Source: Omphiscola glabra (taxonomy: Eukaryota; Mollusca; Gastropoda; Lymnaeidae). Taken from it: a stretch of 64,000 bases of DNA. The notes beneath the pieces were generated by a model. It was not told the DNA's origin, did not search any database, and saw nothing but the letters and a program-made list of their open reading frames with translations. This document shows, one piece after another, positions 35,832 through 47,737 of this stretch; within the stretch, counting starts at the first letter, position 1, and every line of letters begins with the position of its first letter. The stretch is taken from positions 15,116,704 to 15,180,703 of the forward strand of contig OZ024810.1 in assembly GCA_964017045.1 (NCBI GenBank). The letters run 5' to 3'. The translations under genes were made by a program, and so were the position numbers.

Positions 35832-35882
35832 AAAATATTTTCTCCAGACGTTGTATGTCTTTCTCTGATAGTCCCAGGTCAT
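35832..35882 (-). CDS. Gene A mini-exon, phase 1-1 (51 nt)
   Basis: Acceptor GTGTTTTTCCATAG, donor TTTT|GTAAGC. Reads DLGLSEKDIQRLEKIF, a convincing amphipathic helix. This is the clearest protein-like mini-exon and it fixes phase 1 for the series. Confidence 0.8.
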
Positions 35883-36161
35883 CTATGGAAAAACACACAT
35901 AACAGTGGTAATCATTGGTGTGCTTATTGTACAGTAAGAAAAACATTAATTTTCTTTTTTTTTTTTTTTTTTTTTTTGTTATTTATTCTCAAAATGTTTT
36001 CAAAGATTCCTCATTTTTTAAATTTAAATTAGTTGGTTTTTTTCCCTTATTTATCTTGAATTTTTGTATTTGAGGTTTTTACGGTGGGTTGAGATGTGGG
36101 GTTGGGTTACTGTTGGGTGTTGGTTTAGTGTTGGGGGTTGGTTTAAATTTTGTTTACTCGA

Positions 36162-37035
36162 GGCCATGACAGCGACGAGGCCATGACAGCCACGAGGTCA
36201 TGACAGCGACGAGGCCATGACAGCGACGAGGCCATGACAGCGACGAGGCCATGACAGCGACGAGGCCATGACAGCGACGAGGTCATGACAGCGACGAGGC
36301 CATGACAGCGACGAGGCCATGACAGCGACGAGGCTATGACAGTGACGAGGCCATGACAGCGACGAGGCCATGACAGCAACGAGGCTATGACAGCGACGAG
36401 GCCATGACAGCGACGAGGCCATGACAGCAACGAGGCTATGACAGCGACGAGGCCATGACAGCGACGAAGCCATGACAGCAACGAGGCTATGACAGCAACG
36501 AGGCTATGACAGCGACGAGGCCATGACAGCGACGAAGCCATGACAGCAACGAGGCTATGACAGCAACGAGGCTATGACAGCCACGAGGCCATGACAGCCA
36601 CGAGGCCATGACAGCGACGAGGCCATGACAGCGACGAGGCCATGACAGCGACGAGGCCATGACAGCGACGAGGCCATGACAGCGACGAGGCCATGACAGC
36701 AACGAGGCTATGACAGCGACGAGGCCATGACAGCGACGAAGCCATGACAGCAACGAGGCTATGACAGCAACGAGGCTATGACAGCGACGAGGCCATGACA
36801 GCGACGAAGCCATGACAGCAACGAGGCTATGACAGCGACGAGGCCATGACAGCGACGAAGCCATGACAGCAACGAGGCCATGACAGCAACGAGGCTATGA
36901 CAGCCACGAGGCCATGACAGCGACGAGGCCATGACAGCGACGAGGCCATGACAGCGACGAGGCCGTGACAGCGACGAGGCCGTGACAGCGACGATGCCAT
37001 GACAGCGACGAGGCCATGACAGCGACGAGGCTATG
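36162..37035. repeat. 17-bp minisatellite, about 51 copies
   Basis: Unit cgacgaggccatgacag with g/a and c/t variants. Because 17 is not a multiple of 3, all three minus frames stay open and read SLSWPRRCHGLVAVMAS-type artefact peptides. Confidence 0.95.
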
Positions 37036-37455
37036 TCAGGCAAATCCGGCTCATAACAGCAAGAACACAGTACAGGAACTGCTCAGTCCTGCCAAAGACA
37101 ATTAGGGACTGGATAAAGCCTCCAAAGGGAACAGCTGAGGCGACAACACTTAACAAACGTGCATCTATTGCTTCCTGCCATTTAATCACCAGTTCCAAAC
37201 ACCATGCAACTAGTGGGGTATTCCATTCAAAACCAAGCACAGTAACGTCACGAACCCCTCTGAAACACAGGAGCCAGAGTGATCAGAACAATTATCGTGG
37301 GTCCTCTAAGAAAAGAATAATAATAATTTCAAGCTAAGTTATCAAAAAAATTCCAAATACCAGTGGTCTTCTCAAAGTGCACACTGACATCAAATAAATA
37401 GAACTGCTACATACGCTAAATCTACTTCACATAAATGTTGATACGTTGAACTTAC

Positions 37456-37524
37456 TTAGTGTCTTCAACCTGTTGACTAGGATCGCCCCATGGCCATGAA
37501 AACATTTGCGTCTTGCAACAATTC
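37456..37524 (-). CDS. Gene A mini-exon, phase 1-1 (69 nt)
   Basis: Acceptor CTATTTTCTCTCGCAG, donor CTAA|GTAAGT. Phase 1 reads IVARRKCFHGHGAILVNRLK. Phase 2 is also open (MFSWPWGDPSQQVEDT), but neighbours on both sides force phase 1. Confidence 0.65.
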
Positions 37525-37539
37525 CTGCGAGAGAAAATA

Positions 37540-37795
37540 GACGTGGCGTTGAACAAGCGACGTGGAGCATGAGGCATAACATGGGCATGGAACACGTGGA
37601 ATAGAACTTGTGGGATAGAACCTGTGGCATAGAACTTGTCGCATGGAAAGTGTTTAATAGAACTTGAGGCGTTGAGCACGGGACGTGGACAATGAGGCGT
37701 AAAACATGTAGTTTTGAACTTGTTGCATATAAACTTGTGGAATATAACATGTGACATAGAAGTTTTGGCATCGAACATGTGTTCCATATGTTATT
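37540..37795. repeat. Degenerate ~15-24 bp tandem repeat
   Basis: Diverged copies around aacttgtggcatagaac. Frames through it are artefacts. Confidence 0.6.
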
Positions 37796-38299
37796 TTAAC
37801 TATGCGGATGTCCATTAAAGTACGTCATAACTCCTGAGAGAAGAGGACGTCTAAGAAAGTGTGACATTTTTAGAAAAAAAAGGTGGGGGGGGGGGGGTAA
37901 AAAGACAGTGCTTCATGTTACACTTTGAAAAAAATAATAACAATAAAACTAAAACATAATTTTTAAAAAAATATTTGAAAGTTACAGAGTTCTTACACTT
38001 TCTCTAGTAACAGTTTTATCGTGACGGAAGATATCACTTTTGTAAATGTAATAGGCCAATAGTGTAGTGTGCTTTGGATTAAACTTGGATTAGTTTTAAT
38101 TTTTGAACATTTTTTTTTTATTTCAAAGGTGTGAATTATTTTCTTTTATTTTAAGGCAAGGGGGGTATTGCTTGCTTGAGATTAGTGACCCGTGGGGGGT
38201 GTGTTAAATAAACATTGTCAAAAATAACGTGACGTACTTTATTGACGCCTGCCTCCTGGGGTCGTCTAAGCTGTAGTTCACAGTGTAGTAGATAAAACT

Positions 38300-38850
38300 A
38301 AAGGGATATATCATAATCCTAGTTATCCCAGTTTTACCAACTTTGTATTCTACAGCGTAGAAGAATTTTAAACAAAATAAGTTGTTATAGAATATTACTA
38401 GTTATCCCGACTTACCGAGTTGGTAGTCAACAGAGTAGCGGATAAAACTAATTGGATAAAGGATAATGCTAGTTATCCCTGTGTTACCTACTTTGTCGTT
38501 CCACATACTGTAGTATTAAAAAAACTGGGTTGTAGGATAGGGCTAGCTATCCCCGACTTATCGAGTGGGGTATTCCTCTGTCGACATAGTATCCTTGCTT
38601 TGACGGTTTAGCAGATACAACCAATGTGATATTGGGATATTCTAGCTATCCCCGACTTATCGATCGAGTGACATCATATCCGTGATTTGACAGTACAGCA
38701 GATACAACTAATAGTATATGGGATATGCTAGGTATCCCCGACTTATCGAGTGGGGTAGTCCTATGGCGACACAATATCCTAGATTGGACTTTATAGCAGA
38801 TAAAACCAATAGGGTTTAGGATATTCTAGCTATCCCCGAATTACCGAGGG
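38300..38850. repeat. Degenerate 70-96 bp repeats derived from an exon-intron junction
   Basis: About six copies of ctagctatccccgacttatcgagtggggtagtcc-like sequence (read in pieces). The last copy is the true 3' end and donor of the exon at 38845. The copy at 38402 keeps a GTAAGT donor on the minus strand; others have lost it (CGATAAGTC). Confidence 0.65.
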
Positions 38851-38995
38851 GGTAGTCCTCCGATGAAAGAATCTCCTTGATATGACTTGGTGAGGGTGAG
38901 AGTGTGATCTGATGCTCCTTGTCGAGGGGTGCCTCCGAAGGGATGTCCTGGATCACATGATAACGCTTGTTCCCCGTCTCTTCTTGCTTGAAGAA
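38845..38995 (-). CDS. Gene A exon, phase 0 to 1 (151 nt)
   Basis: Acceptor CCCCCTCCCTCCCTCAAG is very pyrimidine-rich; donor CTCG|GTAATT. Phase 0 reads FFKQEETGNKRYHVIQDIP, then SEAPLDKEHQ, then IKEILSSEDYPLG. Phase 1 is also open but less protein-like. The phase change 0 to 1 fits the 39.9-kb exon before it and the mini-exon series after it. Tyr residues in RYHVI and EDYPL could be tail phosphosites (inference). Confidence 0.7.
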
Positions 38996-39263
38996 CTTGA
39001 GGGAGGGAGGGGGAAAAAACCAAAAGCACGATGATGCAAACTGGCGTAGAGCCAATGTCATGAACAGGTTGCGGGTAAATAATTGTCACACTTGTTTAAT
39101 TATGGGTAAGTGTTTCTATGTTAATTGTCTGTCTACTCCTGAGAAGAAATTACGTCTTTTTTTAAAAATTAAAATGTTGGTCGATAACTCTGCTATTCGT
39201 CAAAACTATCTGCATTGTTTACCCAAGTGATACGTCGTCTCGTTTTAACATTCTGTAAAAGCT

Positions 39264-39453
39264 ATCTACATCAGCAGTTCTCAACCTGTGAATCGCGAAC
39301 CATTTGGAGGGTCGAACGACCCTTACACAGAGGTCGCCTAAGACCATTGGAAAACACATATTTATGAAGTAGCAACGAAAATAATGTTATGGTTGTGGTC
39401 AAAACAAGATGAGGAACTGTATTATGGGGTCGCTGAAAACCACTGATCTACAT
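39264..39453. mobile_element. SPIN-like non-autonomous hAT element, copy 2, with perfect target duplication
   Basis: The element spans 39272-39445 (174 bp) in the opposite orientation to the copy at 22508. Its start is CAGCAGTTCTCAACCTGTG and its end is AAAACCACTG. The flanks 39264-39271 and 39446-39453 are both atctacat, an exact 8-bp duplication. Interior blocks ggtcgcctaagaccattgga, aaaacacatattt and aagtagcaacgaaaataatg match the SPIN/hAT MITE pattern. Confidence 0.9.
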
Positions 39454-39893
39454 TCTTACCCTGGTGATACGTCTCGTCTTAACATTCTGTAACAAAATTT
39501 CAGATCTGTACGGAAGAAAAGACATACAAAATAATATTTGAAAAGTACAGACACATTACATATCAAATGTATAATGTGAGCTGGCTATAATTTTGAATTT
39601 ATTGATGATCTTTTTTTAAATTTGTCATATGGATATTAATCAAAGGAAAGGATTCTTAGAATAATTAAACGATCAAAAAAATGTACAGGCTATTAATTAT
39701 AAAGGGTTTCTCAAAAATGATGTTTGCATATTGTGTTTAATATTCGCCTTATTATACACTACATTATTGTTAAAATATCAATTCATTGCTGAATGGTCGT
39801 ATGCTTAATGATCAATTTAATTGAGTTTCGATGATTTCGTATATGAGACTTAATCTCGCCAACGCGTTTTCGGGTAGGATACAAATCACTTAC

Positions 39894-39935
39894 TCTTTTT
39901 TCGGAAGTCCTCGAGCCAGCTTTTCCGTGGACATT
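39894..39935 (-). CDS. Gene A exon, phase 0-0 (42 nt)
   Basis: Acceptor CTTGCTAGGCTAAG, donor AAGA|GTAAGT. Phase 0 reads NVHGKAGSRTSEKR and joins in frame to the FFKQEE exon. Phase 1 is also open (CPRKSWLEDFRKK) but would not fit the next exon. Confidence 0.6.
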
Positions 39936-40499
39936 CTTAGCCTAGCAAGTTAGAAATTATATTTTCCTTTAAACTTATGATCAACAATCAGGTATTGATT
40001 TTACTTATTGTTGTTTCAGTTGGATTGCGCACGTCTGTAAACGATGTATGTAGATAGTTGTACATGACACGACTACGTCTTCGTGGAGCCGTCAGTTGGT
40101 GATAGTGGTTGCTCGTTACGAAGATGGAAGGTACAATGTTTTGAGAAAGTGTGATGAACTTCTCAAATATTGACTTCCACACGTACCCGGCCTGAAGGGC
40201 AGATATCTTGTATGTGGCGCAGTAATCCGCATTGACGCTGGATGGTACATCGCTCGCTTCCGTAACGTTATGATTTGGTGCGCACCATGTCTTTCATACA
40301 AGGTGAGTTTCAAGGAAAACATATTATATCATTCAAACTACAATGGAGACTATTTAAACAGATAGCTTGAAATAATATAGAAAATAAAAAGGTTGGTTTG
40401 CTGGAAGTAAAAAAAAAAACAAGCTGTCAGTGGTTTCCTAAAATCTTTTTTGTATTATTATCATTATTTTATTATTATTATTTGTTGTCTTATATAGCG
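39936..40499. other. Intron, nothing recognised
   Basis: No in-phase exon. Ends in an (ATT)n-like stretch that leads into the dispersed tatatagcgcggta repeat. Confidence 0.4.
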
Positions 40500-40797
40500 C
40501 GGTACCCCATCCTAGGGCTAGGCTCACCGCACTGTACATACAAGGTACCCCAGCCTAGGGCTAGGCTCACCGCGCTGTACATACAAGGTACCCCATCCTA
40601 GGGCTAGGCTCACCGCACTGTACATACAAGGTACCCCAGCCTAGGGCTAGGCTCACCGCGCTGTACATACAAGGTACCCCAGCCTAGGGCTAGGCTCACC
40701 GCGCTGTACATACAAGGTACCCCAGCCTAGGGCTAGGCTCACCGCACTGTACATACAAGGTACCCCAGCCTAGGGCTAGGCTCACTGCACTGTACAT
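40490..40797. repeat. 43-bp minisatellite grown from a dispersed repeat, about 7 copies
   Basis: Unit acatacaaggtaccccagcc + tagggctaggctcaccgcgctgt. The first copy carries the cttatatagcgcggta lead-in also found once at 41.9 kb. Confidence 0.9.
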
Positions 40798-40799
40798 AA

Positions 40800-41716
40800 A
40801 AATATTTTAAAAAAGAGACATCATCTTGACAATAACATAAAATACATATATGTAATAAAGAACAGATGTATAGAGACAAAACAAAATCTAATGCATATTC
40901 ACCTTATCCACACCAGAATTTTTACATGACGGCGGCCAGCAGCAGCGTTTATCAACGCCTTTTAAAGTAATGTTCTTTCATTTTTATTTAGCGGATAAAA
41001 TTCGACAATCGCAAAAACAAGTATAATTAGAAGTCTTAGATTGACTGTAGGAACTTCACAAGAATCTATTTATAGATCAGATCAGTCCCGAACAGTTTTA
41101 CCCACGCCCCACCTGGGAACATCAAAAGACGAAACGCCCGCCTCCCCCCACACACCTAGTCGGAAACATTTTTAATAACAACAGAGTTCTCAGCTCTGTA
41201 AATTAAACCGTGAAATCCAATGTTTACGAATCGGTTACAGTAAAATACTTATGTTTTTGCTGCCAAAAAATGAAAATAACAATAGTTGCAAAACGGGGTG
41301 GGGGGGGGGGGGGTAGGGGGTCATTTCAGGTTTTTTCAGAGTGGGGGGCAAAACCAAAACTGTGTCGGTTTGTTAATGTGTTTATTACTGGAGGCGCCAC
41401 AGTATATAGCGGTTTAAATAAAACCTGCACATTTTAGGGGGGTTGGGTGGGGGATGCCCCGCCTTGCCCTACCCAAATGACGTCCCTGAGTAGATACCTA
41501 AAGAAAAAAGAAAATAGTGATGTTTTTATTTTTGTTAAAAAATTTGAGATTTTTCAGCGTCAATGAATGTCCTAAAACATTGAAAAAATTCCAATCATAA
41601 GCTTCAAATCGCACCTTAGGTGGGGCGTAGGGCCAGCAATTGGCTTAAGGTCTATCAACAGTTGTTACCGCATGGGGAATGTGGAATGTGTTCGCCAACT
41701 GTCAAAGTTGTCTTAC
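40800..41716. other. Intron
   Basis: Holds a G run at about 41297-41313 and no recognised exon. Confidence 0.4.
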
Positions 41717-41729
41717 CAGAAGACTTCTT
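41717..41729 (-). CDS. Gene A 13-nt microexon, phase 2 to 0 (candidate)
   Basis: Acceptor GTGGGTGATCAG is fair; donor TCTG|GTAAGA is good. Entered in phase 2 it gives RSLL and leaves in phase 0, the phase required by the exon at 39894. Together with the 13-nt microexon at 49786 it adds 26 nt and restores frame. Support is from phase and splice signals only. Confidence 0.4.
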
Positions 41730-41884
41730 CTGATCACCCACAAAATGTATGACTTGACATTGACATCATATTAGAGTTAGACTATACTAACCACTGACCA
41801 AACACTTGGCCGTTACACAAGTAGCACAGTTGACGTCAGTCTTTCCTCGCCGTTCTATCAATCCGGTACACTCAGGCGATGTAC

Positions 41885-41965
41885 TATATTATTATTATTA
41901 TTACAGTGGTCTTATATAGCAAGGTAACCAAGCCTGGAGCTGGGCTCACCGCGCTTCACATAAAT
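41885..41965 (+). repeat. Single dispersed copy of the tatatagc...ctcaccgcgct element
   Basis: tcttatatagcaaggtaacc, aagcctggagctgggctcac and cgcgcttcacataaa correspond to one unit of the array at 40.5 kb, preceded by (ATT)n. Confidence 0.65.
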
Positions 41966-42505
41966 ATATTAGCGAGCATAATCATGATATTAAACAAGTT
42001 TTTTTTTTACAAAAACGGCTGATGAAGGCAGTGCACTCTCACTACGTCATAGGGTAGTGCACTCTCACTACGACATAGGGCAGTAGATTTCGTTGCATCA
42101 CATTGGGACACATTTGGAGACGCTCTTTCTGTACTTCTTTCCACCGCAACTCAAGTTATCACAACAAACCAGGAGTACTATCAATACGTGTCAACATCTG
42201 GAGTACTATCAATACTTGTCACATCTGGAGTTTTTGGTGTTGAGGATGAAATTCAAGCTCTATCCGAGATTCTAAATGATGCCATTGTCATTTAATTCAA
42301 ACATGACCCCAACATCCTGTCTTGCATTTACAATTCTGGAACTAATCTCTTCATTTTAACTTCTGCACTCAGGACAATTCGACAAAGGTGACTATGAAGC
42401 CATACTACCGATTCCTATCATGTCTCCACAACAGCATATACTGTCTGATGAAAAAACCAACACATCCGTCCTCAGTCATTTTTCTCTTCCACACGAAACG
42501 ACAGT

Positions 42506-42790
42506 GTCGTCTGCTGCTACAACATTCCCCTGACAGTGTCGTCTCCTACTACAACATTCCTCTGACAGTGTCGTCTCCTACTACAACATTCCTCTGACAG
42601 TGTCGTCTGCTACTACAACCTTCCTCTGACAGTGTCGTCTCCTACAACAACATTCCTCTGACAGTGTCGTCTGCTGCTACAACATTCCTCTGACAGTGTC
42701 GTCTCCTACTACAACATTCCTCTGACAGTGTCGTCTCCTACAACAACATTCCTCTGACAGTGTCGTCTGCTACTACAACCTTCCTCTGCG
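42506..42790. repeat. 32-bp minisatellite, about 9 copies
   Basis: Unit acagtgtcgtctcctactac + aacattcctctg. Confidence 0.9.
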
Positions 42791-43063
42791 ACATTTGTAG
42801 TAAACCTTTTTAATACAAACTCCAGCCTCGCTAAACACAAGAAAATTCACTGGCACGACCAATTGTTTCGGTGTACCCCTTGCACTAAACATTTCAAAGC
42901 GCAAAAACACACAAAACTCCAACTCCAGTAACATCTTCTTCCAGTGCGATTCCTGCAACAAAACTTTTCAAACGCGAACCTCATTTGCCAAAAAAAAAAA
43001 AAAAAACCCAAATAAAATGCACTGTCACGACAATGTATTTCAACGTAACACTTTGCTCTAAAC

Positions 43064-43686
43064 CAGGGGTCGGGAACCTATGGCTCGCGAGCCAGATGGG
43101 GCTCTATTGCTGGCTGCATCTGGCAAGCAGACAAAAGTTCGACTATAAAAAGAAATGTTTCTTTAGACTCCAGAAGTCGTATTAATGACAAGAAATACTC
43201 ATTATTGATTAGCAACAGCATAACACGTGTTATTAAAAAGAGTTCAGAGACGTAATTATTGCAATTTTAGTGTTGAAATTACCCAAAATGCAACACATTG
43301 ACTTGAATTTTTAGTTTTAAACATAATGTACGGCTCTCACAGAGTTACTTTTTCTAAATATGTGGTGTCCACGGCTCTAACAGAGTTACTTTTCAAAATA
43401 TGTGGTGTCCACGGCTCTAACAGAGTTACTTTTCAAAATATGTGGTGTCCACGGCTCTCGTAGAATTACTTTTCAAAATATGTGGTGTCCATGGCTCTCA
43501 CAGAACTATTTTTCAAAATATGTGGTGTCCATGGCCCTCTCAGAATGACTTTTCAAAATATGTGGTGTCCACGGCTTTCACAGAATTACTTTTCAAAATA
43601 TGTGGTGTCCATGGCTCTCTCAGAATTACTTTTCAAAATATGTGGTGTCCATGGCTCTCTCAGACAAAAAAGGTTCCCGAGCCCTG
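43064..43686. mobile_element. hAT-like non-autonomous element with internal 40-bp repeats
   Basis: Ends CAGGGGTCGGGAACC and GGTTCCCGAGCCCTG form inverted repeats. Flanks ctctaaac and ctataagc match at 6 of 8 positions. About eight copies of a 40-bp unit (tgtggtgtccacggctctaa + cagagttacttttcaaaata) fill 43330-43671. No transposase frame. Confidence 0.7.
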
Positions 43687-46600
43687 CTATAAGCACTTCA
43701 CAGCGCAGAACTATCTTCTGAAACACAAAATTTCACCCAGCTGACATGTTACCTGACTCCAATTACAGCAGTACCTTCAAAAACTTTTCAAACGTGAACA
43801 TGTCTTGCTAAACACAGAAAAACAAGAAAAATAATTGTTCACCAAAATTATATGAGTGCCAAAAAGGCAATAGGATGTTCTCAAAATACCCGGTGTAAAA
43901 AACTGCACTCCGTTAGGTTCTATTCTTACAATGCCATATGCTACGGCAGGGCAGCAGCTCATTAACATTATTTCTTTAACTTCACCTGGAAACTATCTGT
44001 TACTGGGGTAAATGTTATCACTACAGCTTTATTAGTTTATAAGTTAGATATTTTTTACAAGGAAAACATGTTGTTGACAAACTAAAAAGCCGACCGCGAC
44101 TATGGCGGCGTAATTGTTTGTACTAGTAAAGTGATTGGTTATTGTTTATATCTTTTTAACGAAAAAGAACAGGGGCCAAAACCTCTGCTTCTTCGGCCAG
44201 ATGGACTGTTCTATAAGAGTGGATTTCAAACAGTAATCCTCAATTGTTCAAATAATGTTCATACATTTTATCTATAAATTTTAAAATAATGTGTATAAGA
44301 TTGTATCTATAAATGTTTAGAAAATGTTCATTGGATTTTTTTCTATATAAGTTTAAATAATTTTCATAACAATTTATCTATAAATTTCAAAATAATATTA
44401 ACTAGATTTTATCTATAAATATTGAAATTGTGTTTATTAAATATTGTCTGTTAATGTTCAAATAATGTTCCTTATATTTTCTCTTTCAATGGTAAAATAA
44501 TGTTCATTACATTTTATCTATAAATGATAAAATTAAAGTTTGTTGCATTTGTCTTTAACTGTTAAAATAATTTTATCAATAACAGTTAAAATAATGCTCA
44601 TGTGATTGTATCTATAAATGTTAGACTAATATATAATGCTATACAGGTGTTCTCTAAAACGGTTTCCAAAGCGACTACCTGTCTCCCCAACATATTATTT
44701 TTCGCTCTTTTTACAAAGGACGATGTAAACCACGTTGCGAATTGGGCAAGTAAAACTATCTTTGATTCTGAATAATTCTAGAGGGGAAAGGGATCTTATC
44801 ATCTTTGTCAACTCCTATACTACTGGATTGGATCATTCATCAAGTTCTCTTTCTGTTCCAATCATTAGTGAATAATGTGTAGTCCTTTAGTAACTATAAT
44901 TTTATTATCGATTAGTAATACAGGCTGGAGCCACAAGAACAAATCTCTCTTCCCTAAGGTTCTACACAATCACTATTCAACATTCTCTTGTCCAACCGCC
45001 ATCCTTGCACACCGAACACAACACTCCAACTCATGCGTCACTTTCCCTACCCAAATACGTCATAGCATTCTCGCACAATATATAATGCTACACCTATACT
45101 CTCTAACTCAACATGATTTACGTACAAACATAACTACAGTGATTTCATACCCTTGTTAAGGACACTTCTTGCATCGGCTACGGTTGCAGCTTTTGATACA
45201 TATATGTGCTTTAAATGCAGGGAGATGGTTTCTAACAAGCATTTTTCCTACGGCTCTAGTCCATCCGGAGAGCGAAAATGACATTTTTATTTTGTTGATA
45301 ATCTGATTGGTAACAGGGTGTATCGTAAAGACAGATTGCTTGAAAGAAATAAATAACGAGACATGTGGTTCTTGGGTATTACTATCAACCTCAAATGTGG
45401 TTGTTAGACAAATTATACATACAACGGATATTCACGAATTGTTAGAAATATGTGTATATATTTAATTTAGAAGTGAAGCATCCATCTTTTTTTCAAATAA
45501 AAAATAAATCAATGTTAAAATTTTGAAATGTTCCATATAAATTTACTACAAAATTAAGTCAATGAGTAAAATAAACACTACTTATTTCACAATAGCCAAA
45601 TTTACGGAGATGATAATATGTTTTTAAAGAAAAACAATAAGAGACATACACAATAAAGCAGAAAAAAATACCTTCACTAAAACCAAAATGTTACTAGAAC
45701 AACCAAATAAAATGAAAGCGTTAATGAAGCATTACCGTTATCGCGTAGCTAATGTCTGTCAAACATGATCAATACATGTGTGAATATTATTTCAGAAAAG
45801 TGAACAATGTGATGTTTTTGTGTAACATTGTTTGGTATTTGATTGTTGTTGTTGTTTTGTTGAAGCTGTTTTGTTTTTTTGCATGCTGATTTTAAAATTT
45901 AGGTAAGCAAATCTTAAAGTCTTTACAGAAAAGAGCTTCAAATAAGCAAAGATCAGAAAAAAATATCATCTTTATGTTAGCAGTATTTGCAGCATTAAAA
46001 AAAGAGATTAAAAAATCAATTAAAAATAGTTCGATTAATTTTTTAAAAGAAATGGCCATGAGGTCAAGGAACCAATAAGCAACATTGATCCAAAGCAAAC
46101 ATTACGTGTAGTATTTGCTCGTCAATTTTGAATTAAAATTTTGACCAAAAAATATTATACACTCCTTGAGGCTGGCATCTTCCTAGCTGTGAGAATTATT
46201 TTATTAAACAAAAATTTACCTGCGTCAAGAGTAGAAAGTAAACAAAACATTTTAGTACTCTCAAACCTAGTGGGAAATAGTTTTAAAAAGATCCAACAAA
46301 TATTGGATAATCTTTTCTTTTTAACTTAGCAATCTGGTATTTTAAACCATGCTTACGAAGCTGATCATGTTTCAAGATAATAATTTGTTCTTAGACGACC
46401 AAAATAATATATTGATGGATTTCCAACTTGACAATAGTAATAAGATAACTGCGCCTTAAATAAATGTGTTACATTCTAAATAACTTAAGAATGAAATGGA
46501 GAAAAAAGTATGTTGAAAGACGTGCACTTTAAAACCACGCAATAAAAAGTAGGAATCAAACTTCCACGGTAGTTACAGTTCTGTAAAACTACTGCTAATG

Positions 46601-47030
46601 TGACATGTGCAGAGTCTATTATGGTAGCTTGCCTGGTCAGATTCTATTGTTGTAGCTGAAGTGGTCTGTCTCTTTCATTATAGCTGCGTGACCACATTCT
46701 TTTGGCGCATTTGTCATGGTCAGATTCTATTGTTGTATGTGACATTGTTGGATACTATTGATGATGACAAAGGTAAAGGAAGAGTCTACATGAAATCTAA
46801 CCACGTTTTTTTCAAAAAGAAAAACTCTCAAATAGACTCTGTGTCACACAAAAAGTCATGTGTACGAGTCTTGATTGGATAGCGGTGATATAAAAAGTGA
46901 GTTTTGATTTTCTTCGTTCGACTTTTCGGCTCCTCTTGCTCCAAGCTGTGATTTGATCGATAGTCCAGTTTTATTGGCCATCTTCCTTTCAGACCTTAGT
47001 GACGTGGACATCAATGGCAACATCCTCTCC
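43687..47030. other. Intron with diverged repeats
   Basis: Between about 44240 and 44640, degenerate ~50-bp repeats (ataatgttcattacatttta + tctataaa). No in-phase exon; two near-exons at 45.17 and 46.17 kb were rejected. Confidence 0.4.
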
Positions 47031-47034
47031 CCGC

Positions 47035-47195
47035 ACTACTGAATAGTTGACGAGTGTCTTCCAACTACTAAAAATTGACGACTGGCCTCCAACTTTTTAA
47101 CAGTTGACGACTATCATTCCACCACAGAATAGTTTACAGCTGTGCTTCCACTACTGAATAGTTGACTGTCCTACTACTGATTAGTCTTTGACGTG
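47035..47195. repeat. Degenerate ~30-bp tandem repeat
   Basis: Around 6 copies of actactgaatagttgacgag. Confidence 0.55.
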
Positions 47196-47392
47196 GAAGA
47201 TAATGTATAGAGCAACGTGTTAAATTCTGGCCAGTGTTTTATTTTGTCAGAGCTCAACGACACTGCAGCATTTTTCTTCGTGTTGCTGTTTTGTAGAAAG
47301 GATTTGTTTAAATTGATGATTGCAATCTTATTCTGGAAAAATGTTAAATTTATCTGATGCTTTGGGTTGTTTTAATGAAGGTGTGACAGCAG

Positions 47393-47472
47393 AGCCGTCT
47401 TAACATCAGCAGAGCCGTCTTAACATCAGAAGAGCCGTCTTAACATCAGCAGAGCCGTCTTAACATCAGCAG
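47393..47472. repeat. 20-bp minisatellite, 4-5 copies
   Basis: Unit agcagagccgtcttaacatc, nearly perfect. Confidence 0.85.
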
Positions 47473-47737
47473 AGGCCTTGACCCCAGTGATGCACTGAGA
47501 CACCTAATATCTATATATTCATGGCCATGCAAAGGAGGGGGCAAGGGGGCCAGTAATCTCTGGAGCCAATATCAGTGGTGGCAAAATCGTCTTAAGATAT
47601 GCCTTTAATACTGAATAAAATGATAAAATAGACGGGAGTGGCAAAGTCATCTCATTAGTGCGCCCTGGGCACCGAAAGTCCTGGTGTCGGCTGTCAACAG
47701 CCTACTATTCAAGTAATTATATGGAAAGCACTATGTC

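Noticed and set aside
36143..37043. Four overlapping minus-strand frames reading MASSLSWPRRCH repeats
   Set aside because: They are the 17-bp minisatellite read in three frames; no splice or start context and no codon-level constraint.
45150..45200. 27-nt candidate exon (minus, donor AAGG|GTATGA)
   Set aside because: Poor acceptor, and in phase 2, the phase required at this point of the chain, it has a stop.
46160..46190. 24-nt candidate exon (minus, acceptor TTCTCACAG)
   Set aside because: Reads a stop at once in phase 2 and has a poor GTGTAT donor.
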